Assembly (NCBI GenBank): GCA_002684895.1
Contig: NYVZ01000018.1
Location: forward strand, 1 to 28,930
DNA: 28,930 nucleotides
From: Pelagibacteraceae bacterium
Lineage (GTDB): Bacteria; Pseudomonadota; Alphaproteobacteria; Pelagibacterales; Pelagibacteraceae
Direction: 5' to 3'
In this document: positions 7,105 to 15,069 of the stretch, one piece after another
Position numbering within the stretch: the first letter of the stretch is position 1
Layout of the letters: each line of letters begins with the position of its first letter
The notes under the pieces: generated by a model
Database searches by the model: none
What the model was told of the DNA's origin: nothing
What the model saw: the letters and a program-made list of their open reading frames with translations, nothing else
Made by a program: the position numbers and the translations under genes

Positions 7105-7705
7105 ACTTTGAAATTATAACCTCATTTAGATTATTTAAATATGACATTTCAATAAAATCAGTCATATTTGCAATACCTTTATCGGTTATTCCACATGGAA
7201 TAATGCCATCATAATCTTTTTTATTCACATTCACATTAAGAGAGAAACCATGAAAAGCGATCCATTTTTTTACTCTAATACCTATGGCCGCAATTTTTTC
7301 TGAATTATTTTTGTTATCAACCCATATGCCAATATTTTTACGATCATTATAAGAATTAATGTTATAACTTTTTAAGACTTGAATTATCCAATTCTCCACC
7401 TTTCTTATAAAATCTTTGAGGTTTTTTTCTGAATTCAAATCTATTGCAAAATAAATTACCTTTTGCCCACTGCCATGAAATGTCCATTGCCCACCTCTAT
7501 TAGTTTTGAAAATTGGAAATTTATTTCTGTTTAATAGATCATCTTTTTTTGCAGATGTTCCACCACTGTATAAATTTGGATGCTGAAGAATCCATAATAG
7601 ATTATCTGATTCCTTTTTTTGTATTTTTAATACTCGATCTTCTAGGAATTGAATAGCATCTAGATATTTCACAGGTTTTTGGCTTATTTTTATTTCGAGT
7701 TTCAT
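7076..7705 (-). CDS. lipB: Octanoyl-[acyl-carrier-protein]:protein N-octanoyltransferase
   Basis: A 209-residue protein that transfers octanoate from acyl carrier protein to the lipoyl domains of 2-oxoacid dehydrogenases and glycine cleavage H protein. Diagnostic motifs are RGGQWTFHGSGQ (70-81; usually HGPGQ), the catalytic Lys137 in EKIAAIG and the catalytic Cys171 in GIIPCGI. The start ATG is at 7705-7703. The 3' end overlaps rluC by 29 bases, tail to tail, so there is no room for a conventional terminator between them. It is divergent from mgtE with 29 bases between the start codons. lipA is not in the window. Confidence 0.94.
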   Translation of the reverse strand: MKLEIKISQKPVKYLDAIQFLEDRVLKIQKKESDNLLWILQHPNLYSGGTSAKKDDLLNRNKFPIFKTNRGGQWTFHGSGQKVIYFAIDLNSEKNLKDFIRKVENWIIQVLKSYNINSYNDRKNIGIWVDNKNNSEKIAAIGIRVKKWIAFHGFSLNVNVNKKDYDGIIPCGITDKGIANMTDFIEMSYLNNLNEVIISKFKKTFPNKF

Positions 7706-7713
7706 TACAATAT

Positions 7714-7741
7714 TTGATAAAACAATTTATTATCATGTCAA
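7714..7741 (-). promoter_or_regulatory. Possible lipB promoter overlapping the mgtE start
   Basis: On the minus strand a perfect TTGACA (plus 7736-7741) is followed after 16 bp by TATCAA (plus 7714-7719, 4 of 6). Transcription would begin next to the lipB ATG, implying a very short leader or a leaderless message. The -35 box lies in the first codons of mgtE. The prediction rests on consensus similarity only. Confidence 0.3.
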
Positions 7742-9111
7742 TCGAGCAAACTATAGGAAATAAGACATTTGAGGTCACCAAAGATCTAATTGACAGTCTA
7801 ACTATACTTATTGACGAAAAAAAAGTAGGTGAGATCAATATTGCCCTAAATGCATTACATCCATCAGATGCTGCAGAACTTTTGTCAAACCTTCCTGAAC
7901 AATCTAGATCTGATTTATTCTTGTTAGAAACAATAGAGTTAAAAGCTGATACTATCGTTGAGCTTAATAATACACTACAAAAAGATATTCTGAATAAATT
8001 ACCCGCTAATGCGGTTGCAAATATATTAAATGAACTAGAGTCAGATAATGTATTAAAGATTGTTTCAAATTTAAATAAAGAAAAAAAACTTGAAGTTTAT
8101 GAAAAGATACCTTTAAAAGAAAAGCAATTAATTGAAGAGGTTTTAAATATTTATCCTGAAGACTCTGCGGCTAGATTAATGCAAACTGAGTATTGTGCAG
8201 TGTCACCAAATTGGACAGTAGGGGAAACTATTGATTATCTTAGAGAAAATGAAGATTTACCCAAAGAGTTTTTGCAAATATTTATAGTTGACAATTTTGG
8301 AAAATTAATTGGTTCGGTACCGTCTTCAAGAGTTTTAAGAAATCCAAGAAATATTAAAATGGATAATATAATGGACAGAAGACCAGTATTAATTAATGGT
8401 GATCTTGACAAAGAAGAGGTTGGAAATTTATTTGAGCAATACAATCTAGTTTCAGCGGGAGTAATTGATAGAAACAAAAAACTAATCGGAATGATTACTG
8501 CTGACGATATTTTAACTGTTGTTAAAGAAGAAGGCGAGGAGGATGTTCTCAAATTAGCCGGTGTTCAAGACGAAGAGGTTACTGATAATGCATTTAAAAT
8601 CACAAAAAAAAGATTTATTTGGTTATTAATAAACTTATTTACTGCTGTTATAGCATCTAGAGTTATTGGTTTATTTGATGATAACATTGAAAAAGTTGTA
8701 GCATTAGCTGTTCTAATGCCAATTGTTGCGTCTATGGGTGGCAACGCTGCTACACAGACTTTGGCAGTCACGATTAGACTGTTGGCAACGAAAGAATTAA
8801 CAACAGATAATTTGTTCAAAATTATTAACAAAGAATTTTGTATAGGATTTTTAAATGGTTTATTTTTTTCAATTATTTCAGCACTATTTGTATTTTTTTG
8901 GTTTTATGATTTTAAACTTTCAATTTTAATCGGAATATCAATGATAATTAATATGATTTTTGCAGGTTTATCAGGGATAATTATTCCAGTCATGCTTGAG
9001 AAATATAAAATTGATCCAGCCATTGCATCAACAGTTTTTGTAACAACAATTACGGATGTAATTGGATTTTTATCCTTTTTAGGTTTAGCAAGTTTTGTAC
9101 TGGGTATTTAG
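7735..9111 (+). CDS. mgtE: Magnesium transporter MgtE
   Basis: A 458-residue protein from ATG 7735; an in-frame TTG at 7714 would add seven residues, but the ATG gives a natural start (MSIEQTIGN). The layout is classic MgtE: an N-terminal superhelical domain with HPSDAAELLSNLPEQSR, a tandem CBS pair (two halves around SPNWTVGETIDYLREN and PVLINGDLDKEEVGNLF) that senses magnesium, and a C-terminal membrane domain of about five helices with MPIVASMGGNAATQTLAV, the conserved pore region. It conducts Mg2+ into the cytoplasm and is gated shut when the cytosolic domains bind Mg2+. Its stop overlaps the panC stop region by four bases, tail to tail. Confidence 0.94.
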   Translation: MSIEQTIGNKTFEVTKDLIDSLTILIDEKKVGEINIALNALHPSDAAELLSNLPEQSRSDLFLLETIELKADTIVELNNTLQKDILNKLPANAVANILNELESDNVLKIVSNLNKEKKLEVYEKIPLKEKQLIEEVLNIYPEDSAARLMQTEYCAVSPNWTVGETIDYLRENEDLPKEFLQIFIVDNFGKLIGSVPSSRVLRNPRNIKMDNIMDRRPVLINGDLDKEEVGNLFEQYNLVSAGVIDRNKKLIGMITADDILTVVKEEGEEDVLKLAGVQDEEVTDNAFKITKKRFIWLLINLFTAVIASRVIGLFDDNIEKVVALAVLMPIVASMGGNAATQTLAVTIRLLATKELTTDNLFKIINKEFCIGFLNGLFFSIISALFVFFWFYDFKLSILIGISMIINMIFAGLSGIIIPVMLEKYKIDPAIASTVFVTTITDVIGFLSFLGLASFVLGI

Positions 9112-9914
9112 AGATTATCAATTAACCGAACTGTACCTAAATAAAAAGCAAAAAATATTCTTGTATTTATTGTTCTATTTTTTGAAATATTAAATTGTTT
9201 TAAATTTATGTTTTGAACGTAATCAAATTTTACGTCATTTTTTTTTAAGTAATTTCTAATAATATTAATTTTCAAATTAGAATGAATATTTTTTAGTTTA
9301 ATTTTCTTTATAAAGTTGACAATATTAACCGCTTTTTTCAAATTTTCTTTTTTCAGTAGTTTATTTCTAGAAGATAGTGCTAAACCGTTCTTGTCCCTTA
9401 CTGTTTTGCATTTAACTATTTTTGTTTTTACTTTATTTATGTTAAAATAATCTGTAATAACTTTAATTTGTTGAAAATCTTTTTCACCTAAATACATTTT
9501 ACTTGCAGGTATTATATTTGATAACTTTTCTATTACTTTGATTACACCTTTGAAGTGACCCTTCCTATATTTATGTTCCATAATATTTTTAATTTTAGGA
9601 GTTTTCTTTTTGCTTTGAACTTTCCAAGAATAAACTTCTTTAAAAGAGGGTAAAAATAAGTAATTCACCTTGCATTTCCTGCAAATTTTGACGTCCTCTT
9701 TAAGATTTTTGGGATATTTTTTCAAATCCATTTTATTATTGAACTGTTTTGGATTAACAAAAATACTCACAAAAGTGACATTATTTTCTTTTACTGATTT
9801 TTTTATCAAATACTCATGACCTTTATGCAAAGAACCCATTGTTGGAACAAAACCAGTTTTTTTAAAACTGTTGAAAAGCGAATTAATTTCTTTAGATTTT
9901 TTTATAATTCTCAT
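9108..9914 (-). CDS. panC: Pantothenate synthetase (pantoate-beta-alanine ligase)
   Basis: A 268-residue enzyme, slightly short for the family, joining pantoate and beta-alanine with ATP in vitamin B5/CoA synthesis. Motifs: VPTMGSLHKGH (23-33) with the two HIGH-like histidines, VSIFVNPKQF (49-58), GHFKGV (119-124), GEKDFQQ (143-149) and RDKNGLALSSRN (173-184). The C-terminal third is more Lys/Asn-rich and diverged but keeps length. panB is not adjacent, so pantoate synthesis must be encoded elsewhere or pantoate be obtained otherwise. It is divergent from galU with only 16 bases between start codons. Confidence 0.95.
   Translation of the reverse strand: MRIIKKSKEINSLFNSFKKTGFVPTMGSLHKGHEYLIKKSVKENNVTFVSIFVNPKQFNNKMDLKKYPKNLKEDVKICRKCKVNYLFLPSFKEVYSWKVQSKKKTPKIKNIMEHKYRKGHFKGVIKVIEKLSNIIPASKMYLGEKDFQQIKVITDYFNINKVKTKIVKCKTVRDKNGLALSSRNKLLKKENLKKAVNIVNFIKKIKLKNIHSNLKINIIRNYLKKNDVKFDYVQNINLKQFNISKNRTINTRIFFAFYLGTVRLIDNL
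9903..9908 (+). promoter_or_regulatory. Predicted -10 box for galU inside the 5' end of panC
   Basis: A perfect TATAAT preceded by a run of seven T. It would place the transcription start near 9915, about 16 bases before the galU ATG at 9931. No good -35 box is found at 16-18 bp. The element lies within the first codons of panC on the other strand. Confidence 0.4.
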
Positions 9915-9930
9915 TTAAAACTAATTTATC

Positions 9931-10725
9931 ATGGTTAAACAAGCTATCATACCACTTGCAGGCTTAGGCACAAGAATGCTTCCGTTAAGCAAAGCTTTAC
10001 CAAAAGAACTTTGGCCAATAGGATCTAGGTCAATATTAGAAAAGATATTGGACGAATGTTTTGATGCAGGAATAACACAGGTAATCTTAGTTATTTCAAA
10101 AAAAAAGGAAATTATTAAAAAATATTTTTCAAAAAATAAATCATTAGAAAACACCATCAAAAGAAAATCTGAAATCTCACAGACCCTTGCTAATTTAAAT
10201 AAAATGTCAAAAAAAATAAAATTTGTTTATCAAGATAAGCCAAAAGGCTTAGGTGATGCAGTTTTGTGCGCAGAAAAACTTATTAAGTCAAAATACTTTT
10301 TGTTAATTTTACCAGACGATATTATAGATGGATATAATTGTTCAAAAGAATTAATTCTATTGCATAAAAAAAAGAAATCGTCCGTACTTGCCTTAAGACA
10401 AATTAAAAAAAAAGAAATTCAGAGATATGGAATTGTAGGATTTGAGAATACAAAACATTTAAAAATAAATAAAATGATTGAAAAACCTACAATCAAATCT
10501 GCCCCGTCTAAATTTGCTATCATTGGTAGATACCTGCTCAGTCGTTCAATTTTTAATTTACTGAAGAACCAAAAAAGAGGAAAATTAGGTGAAATTCAAA
10601 TTACTGATGCAATGAATTCTATGCTTAAAAGAGAAAACTTTTATGGTTGTAAATTTAAAGGTAAATATTTGGACTGTGGTACAATAAAGGGGTATATAAA
10701 ATCATTTATAGAAATTAATAAATAA
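9931..10725 (+). CDS. galU: UTP-glucose-1-phosphate uridylyltransferase
   Basis: A 264-residue nucleotidyltransferase making UDP-glucose from UTP and glucose-1-phosphate. The N-terminal IIPLAGLGTRMLPLSKALPKELWPI is the GalU form of the nucleotide-binding signature; YQDKPKGLGDAVLCAEKLI, the LPDDIID metal/nucleotide loop and GEIQITDAM near the C-terminus agree. It is somewhat shorter than typical GalU (about 280-300), mainly from trimmed loops. It overlaps the following UDP-glucose dehydrogenase gene by one base, so the product is passed directly on in the same pathway toward UDP-glucuronate and surface polysaccharide precursors. Confidence 0.92.
   Translation: MVKQAIIPLAGLGTRMLPLSKALPKELWPIGSRSILEKILDECFDAGITQVILVISKKKEIIKKYFSKNKSLENTIKRKSEISQTLANLNKMSKKIKFVYQDKPKGLGDAVLCAEKLIKSKYFLLILPDDIIDGYNCSKELILLHKKKKSSVLALRQIKKKEIQRYGIVGFENTKHLKINKMIEKPTIKSAPSKFAIIGRYLLSRSIFNLLKNQKRGKLGEIQITDAMNSMLKRENFYGCKFKGKYLDCGTIKGYIKSFIEINK
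9946..9973 (-). promoter_or_regulatory. Possible panC promoter inside the galU coding region
   Basis: On the minus strand TTGTGC (plus 9968-9973) and TATGAT (plus 9946-9951) are 16 bp apart, and the -10 is preceded by TGG, which fits an extended -10. The start would lie about 25 bases ahead of the panC ATG. It overlaps codons 6-15 of galU, so coding constraint explains part of the match. Confidence 0.3.
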
Positions 10726-12032
10726 TGAAAATTTGTTTTATTGGCACTGGTTATGTTGGTTTAGTTTCTGGCGTTCTATTTGCAGATTTTGGCAACAAAG
10801 TAATTTGCGTAGATAACGATAAAGCAAAAATCGACAAATTAAAAAAAGGTATTATTCCTATTTTTGAACCTGGATTGGATGAACTTGTATTAAGAAATTA
10901 TAAATCAAAAAGACTTTTGTTTACTACTAATATTAGTAAGGCAATTAAAGATTCGGATATAGTTTTTATCGCTGTTGGTACACCCACAGCCAAAGATGGA
11001 GTGTCAGCAGATCTAAAAAATGTTTATTCTGTAGCGAAAATAATATCAAAAAATATTAATAAATACAAAATAGTAGTTACTAAATCTACTGTACCCGTGT
11101 GTACAGGTGACGAAGTTGAAAAAATTATTAAAAAAAATAATCCTGTTTCCAAATTTGATGTTGTTTCTAATCCTGAGTTTTTAAGAGAGGGTGAAGCTAT
11201 AAGAGATTTTAGATATCCAGATAGGATCGTAATTGGTTCTAACAACTTAAAAAAAACAAAATCAGTTTTAGAAAAACTTTATGCACCTATCGTAAAAAAA
11301 GGTGCAAAATTTATATCAACTACAAGACGAAGTTCAGAGTTAATTAAATATGCTGCTAATGCTTTTCTAGCCACTAAAATTACATTTATTAACGAGATAG
11401 CAAATTTATGTGAGGAGGTTGGTTCAGATGTGGAGGATATAGCAATAGGTATTGGCACTGATGCAAGAATAGGATCGCGATTTTTAAGGGCGGGACCTGC
11501 TTATGGTGGATCTTGTTTTCCCAAAGATACAAAAGCTCTTACCAAAATTGGTAATAAATTTAGAACGAATATGTCGGTAGTAAAATCAGTAATAAATAGC
11601 AATGAACAAAGAAAGTCTTTGCTAGCTGATAAAATACTAAAAATATTAGGTAATCCAAAGAATAAAAAGGTGGGTTTTTTAGGTGTTACATTTAAAGCGA
11701 ATACAGATGATATGAGAGACACGCAGTGTTTAAAAATTTTTCCTAAACTTTTGAAAAAGGGTGTTAAGATTTCTTATTATGATCCAACTGGTGAAAAAAA
11801 AGAATTAAAAAAAATTAATTATAAGAATAATCCTACTGAAATTTTAACAAATAATGATCTTGTCGTTATTCATACTGAGTGGGATGAATTTAGGTCTTTG
11901 GATTTTAAAATGGTAAAATCTAAAAAACTGAAGATTTTTGACATGAGGAACCTATATCAACCAAAAAATTTTTCAAATAAAAATATTACTTATTACTCTA
12001 TAGGAAGACCGTTTAATGAAAAAAAAGCTTGA
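10725..12032 (+). CDS. ugd: UDP-glucose 6-dehydrogenase
   Basis: A 435-residue enzyme oxidising UDP-glucose twice with NAD+ to UDP-glucuronate. The Rossmann motif is MKICFIGTGYVGL; GTPTAKDG at 85-92, STVPVCTGDEV at 121-131, SNPEFLREGEAI at 148-159, the catalytic Lys208 in ELIKYAANAF and the nucleophile Cys264 in AYGGSCFPKD are present. The C-terminal UDP-binding domain has GVTFKANTDDMRD. The start overlaps the galU stop by one base, and its 3' end overlaps clpS by 17 bases. The galU-ugd pair indicates a supply of glucuronate-type sugar nucleotides, but no glycosyltransferase is in the window. Confidence 0.95.
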   Translation: MKICFIGTGYVGLVSGVLFADFGNKVICVDNDKAKIDKLKKGIIPIFEPGLDELVLRNYKSKRLLFTTNISKAIKDSDIVFIAVGTPTAKDGVSADLKNVYSVAKIISKNINKYKIVVTKSTVPVCTGDEVEKIIKKNNPVSKFDVVSNPEFLREGEAIRDFRYPDRIVIGSNNLKKTKSVLEKLYAPIVKKGAKFISTTRRSSELIKYAANAFLATKITFINEIANLCEEVGSDVEDIAIGIGTDARIGSRFLRAGPAYGGSCFPKDTKALTKIGNKFRTNMSVVKSVINSNEQRKSLLADKILKILGNPKNKKVGFLGVTFKANTDDMRDTQCLKIFPKLLKKGVKISYYDPTGEKKELKKINYKNNPTEILTNNDLVVIHTEWDEFRSLDFKMVKSKKLKIFDMRNLYQPKNFSNKNITYYSIGRPFNEKKA

Positions 12033-12315
12033 TATATTTGAAAAAATCAAAAATCAGAAAAAAAATAAAAAACCCACATTATACAAGATTATTATTTTGA
12101 ACGATGATTTTACAACTATGGAATTTGTTGTTAAAATTTTAATTATGTTTTTAAATAAATCAAAGAGGCAAGCTGTCAGTTTAATGACAAAGGTTCATAA
12201 CGAAGGTTCAGCAGTGTGTGGATTGTATACAATGGATATTGCAATAACAATTCAAAAAAAAATACATAATTATTCTCGCATTAATCTTCAACCATTAAAG
12301 TGTATTATTAAATAA
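12016..12315 (+). CDS. clpS: ATP-dependent Clp protease adaptor protein ClpS
   Basis: A 99-residue ClpS. The conserved core YKIIILNDDFTTMEFVVKIL holds the N-degron pocket residues (Asn-Asp-Asp, Met), followed by VHNEGSAVCGLYTMDIA, including the His and Val/Cys/Gly segment characteristic of ClpS. It delivers proteins with Phe, Leu, Tyr or Trp N-termini to ClpA-ClpP. The start ATG 12016 lies inside the last codons of ugd and is preceded at 8 bases by AGGAAG (12002-12007). clpA follows after 2 bases, so adaptor and unfoldase are cotranslated. clpP is not in the window. Confidence 0.94.
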   Translation: MKKKLDIFEKIKNQKKNKKPTLYKIIILNDDFTTMEFVVKILIMFLNKSKRQAVSLMTKVHNEGSAVCGLYTMDIAITIQKKIHNYSRINLQPLKCIIK

Positions 12316-12317
12316 CA

Positions 12318-14615
12318 ATGGCAACATTTACAAAATCTTTAGAAAAATCAATTTCAAATGCTTTCTCATTTGCATCTGAAAAAAATCATCAGTACGTTAC
12401 CCTTGAGCATTTATTATTCTCTCTAATGGATGAAGAAGATGCAGTTAATGTTATGAAAGCGTGTAGTGTTGATATAGGGCTGCTTAGAGAAAATTTAGAA
12501 CATTATATTGACCATGAACTTGATAATATTGTCAATTCAGAAAAATTATCTGATCCCCAGCCAACAGCAGGTTTTCAAAGAGTTATACAAAGATCTATAG
12601 TTCACGTTCAATCTTCTGGAAAGTCTGAAGTTACAGGTGCAAATATTCTAGTATCTCTTTTTGCCGAAAGAGAAAGTCATGCAACTTATTTTTTACAAGA
12701 ACAAGAAGTCACCAGATATGATGTAGTTAACTTTATTTCTCATGGTATTACAAAAATTGAAAATTTTACTTATACTGAAAATTTAGAGCCAGGACAAAAA
12801 ACAGGATCTAAAGGGCACGAAAAAACTGCACTTGATAATTTTTGTATTAATCTAAATCTTGAAGCATCTGATAATAAAATAGATACTTTAATAGGAAGAG
12901 ATGAAGAGGTTAATCGAATGGCGCAAATCCTTTGTAGACGCACAAAAAATAACCCATTATTAGTAGGTGACCCTGGTGTTGGAAAGACAGCTATAGTGGA
13001 AGGGCTTGCAAAAAGAGTAATAAAACAAAATGTCCCAGACCCATTAAAGAATTCAGTAATTTATTCATTAGATTTAGGGTCATTGTTAGCGGGGACTAGA
13101 TATCGCGGGGATTTTGAGGAAAGATTAAAAACTATTATTAATGAAATAGAAAAAAACAATAATTACATATTATTTATTGATGAAATACATACATTAGTTG
13201 GAGCGGGTACCACCACTGGAAATTCCATGGATGCAGCAAATATGCTTAAACCAGCCTTACAGTCTGGTAAAATCAAATGCATTGGTTCAACAACTTTCAC
13301 TGAGTATCGTTTAAACTTTGAAAAAGATCGAGCATTACAAAGAAGATTTCAAAAAATTGATGTATCGGAACCCTCGATTGAGGAGGCTTATAAAATTATG
13401 TTTGGTTTAAGAGATAAGTATGAAGAGTATCATAAAGTTAAATATAGTGATGAAGCTATTAAAGCCTCGGTTGATCTTTCTGCTAAATATATTGGAAACA
13501 AAAGGCTTCCAGACAAATCTATAGATATTTTAGATGAATTGGGTGCTTTTGAAAATTTAAAATCTAGCAAAGACAAAAAGGAAATTCTGAATGAAAACGA
13601 TATCGAGCAAACTGTTTCAAAAATAACTAAAATTCCAAAAAAAAGTATTACTGCTAATGATAGATATTATTTAAAAGATTTAGATAAAAATTTAAAAAGA
13701 TTAATTTATGGCCAAGATCATGCTGTAAATGCACTTTGTTCGTCAATCAAACTTTCAAGATCAGGCTTAAGAAATCCAGAAAAAACTATTGGGAATTATT
13801 TGTTTAATGGTCCAACTGGAGTTGGAAAAACTGAGCTAGCTAAACAACTCTCTAAAACACTGGGTATAGAGCTTTTACGATTTGATATGTCAGAATTTAG
13901 CGAAAAACATACTATTTCAAAATTAATTGGCTCACCACCAGGCTATGTAGGTTTTGATCAGGGTGGCCAGCTCTCTGAGTCAGTAGAAAAAAATCCGTAT
14001 TCTGTTTTGTTAATTGATGAAATTGAAAAAGCTCATCCAGATATATTTAATATTTTGCTTCAAATAATGGACTACGGAAAACTTAAAGATCAAAATGGAA
14101 AAAATGTTGATTTCAGAAATGTAATTTTAATATTGACAAGTAATATTGGAGCAAATGAATTGGAAAAAGATCAAATAGGTTTTGCAAATAAAAAAAATGA
14201 CCAAATAGATCAAGAAACAATTAATAAAGTTTTTAGTCCTGAATTTAGAAATAGACTAGACTCAATTATAAGTTTTAATCGATTAGACAAATCAGTTACT
14301 AAACAAATTGTAAATAAGTTTATATTGGAATTGGAGACGCAGCTAAATGCAAGAGATGTTGTTATTGAACTTTCAAATTCAGCGAGCGATCTTATTTGTA
14401 AAAATGGTTACTCTCAAACTATGGGTGCTAGACCTGTTTCAAGATATATTGACGAGCACATTAAAAAAATATTAGCTGATGAAATAATACATGGGAAACT
14501 AATTGATGGAGGGCATGTTAAGGTAAGCGTTAAAGATGACAAAATTAATTTTAATTATAAAAAGTTTACAAAATCAGAAAAAGAAAAGCCTGCAAAGGTT
14601 TTGGGTAAACATTAA
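12318..14615 (+). CDS. clpA: ATP-dependent Clp protease ATP-binding subunit ClpA
   Basis: A 765-residue double-AAA+ unfoldase. The N-domain (about 1-145) contains HQYVTLEHLLFSLMDEEDA and is where ClpS docks. D1 has Walker A GDPGVGKT (217-224) and Walker B LFIDE (285-289); D2 has Walker A GPTGVGKT (498-505) and LLIDEIEKAHPD (564-575). An IGF tripeptide (620-622) marks the ClpP-binding loop, so this is a protease-linked ClpA, not a ClpB disaggregase; there is also no ClpB middle coiled coil. Its stop overlaps the end of the convergent ridA-like gene by four bases. Confidence 0.95.
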   Translation: MATFTKSLEKSISNAFSFASEKNHQYVTLEHLLFSLMDEEDAVNVMKACSVDIGLLRENLEHYIDHELDNIVNSEKLSDPQPTAGFQRVIQRSIVHVQSSGKSEVTGANILVSLFAERESHATYFLQEQEVTRYDVVNFISHGITKIENFTYTENLEPGQKTGSKGHEKTALDNFCINLNLEASDNKIDTLIGRDEEVNRMAQILCRRTKNNPLLVGDPGVGKTAIVEGLAKRVIKQNVPDPLKNSVIYSLDLGSLLAGTRYRGDFEERLKTIINEIEKNNNYILFIDEIHTLVGAGTTTGNSMDAANMLKPALQSGKIKCIGSTTFTEYRLNFEKDRALQRRFQKIDVSEPSIEEAYKIMFGLRDKYEEYHKVKYSDEAIKASVDLSAKYIGNKRLPDKSIDILDELGAFENLKSSKDKKEILNENDIEQTVSKITKIPKKSITANDRYYLKDLDKNLKRLIYGQDHAVNALCSSIKLSRSGLRNPEKTIGNYLFNGPTGVGKTELAKQLSKTLGIELLRFDMSEFSEKHTISKLIGSPPGYVGFDQGGQLSESVEKNPYSVLLIDEIEKAHPDIFNILLQIMDYGKLKDQNGKNVDFRNVILILTSNIGANELEKDQIGFANKKNDQIDQETINKVFSPEFRNRLDSIISFNRLDKSVTKQIVNKFILELETQLNARDVVIELSNSASDLICKNGYSQTMGARPVSRYIDEHIKKILADEIIHGKLIDGGHVKVSVKDDKINFNYKKFTKSEKEKPAKVLGKH

Positions 14616-15067
14616 ATTTCAAAAATAGTTTCTAATTCTACTGCTGCATTCAAAGGTAGGGAGTTTGCTCCAATAACTGCTCTTGCATGTATTCCTTTTT
14701 CACCCAATACTTTGATAACTAAATCAGATGCTGTATTAAGTAATTTTGGATGATCTGTAAAATTTTCAGTGCAATTATAATATCCAGTAATTTTGATACA
14801 CCTCTTAACTAAATTCAAATTTCCTATTGCTTTTTGCAATTGTCCCAAAACATTTAATATTGCTAATTTAGTTGCTTTTTCTCCATCTTGATTGTTTAAA
14901 TCTAATCCTAATTTACCCTTTAAAAGTTTTCCATTTGTGTCGATAGGTAATTGCCCGGATATAAAAATTAAATTATTTGATTTTACATAAGCCGCATAAT
15001 TTCCAACTGGATCTGGAGCAATAGGTATGGATAGATTTAATTTTTTGAGATTTTCTTCAACGGTCAT
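14612..15067 (-). CDS. RidA family (YjgF/YER057c/UK114) protein
   Basis: A 151-residue RidA-superfamily protein. Family landmarks include ISGQLPIDTNGKLLKGKLG and the C-terminal segment IHARAVIGANSLPLNAAVELETIFEI, with an Arg at the position that in RidA holds the substrate carboxylate. RidA proper deaminates reactive 2-aminoacrylate and related enamines formed by PLP enzymes. This longer form, with an N-terminal leader of about 25 residues (EENLKKLNLSIPIAPDPVGNY), resembles the subgroup frequent in Alphaproteobacteria, and its exact substrate is uncertain. It starts 2 bases after the topA stop on the same strand, so it is probably in the topA transcript. Confidence 0.85.
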   Translation of the reverse strand: MTVEENLKKLNLSIPIAPDPVGNYAAYVKSNNLIFISGQLPIDTNGKLLKGKLGLDLNNQDGEKATKLAILNVLGQLQKAIGNLNLVKRCIKITGYYNCTENFTDHPKLLNTASDLVIKVLGEKGIHARAVIGANSLPLNAAVELETIFEI

Positions 15068-15069
15068 TT

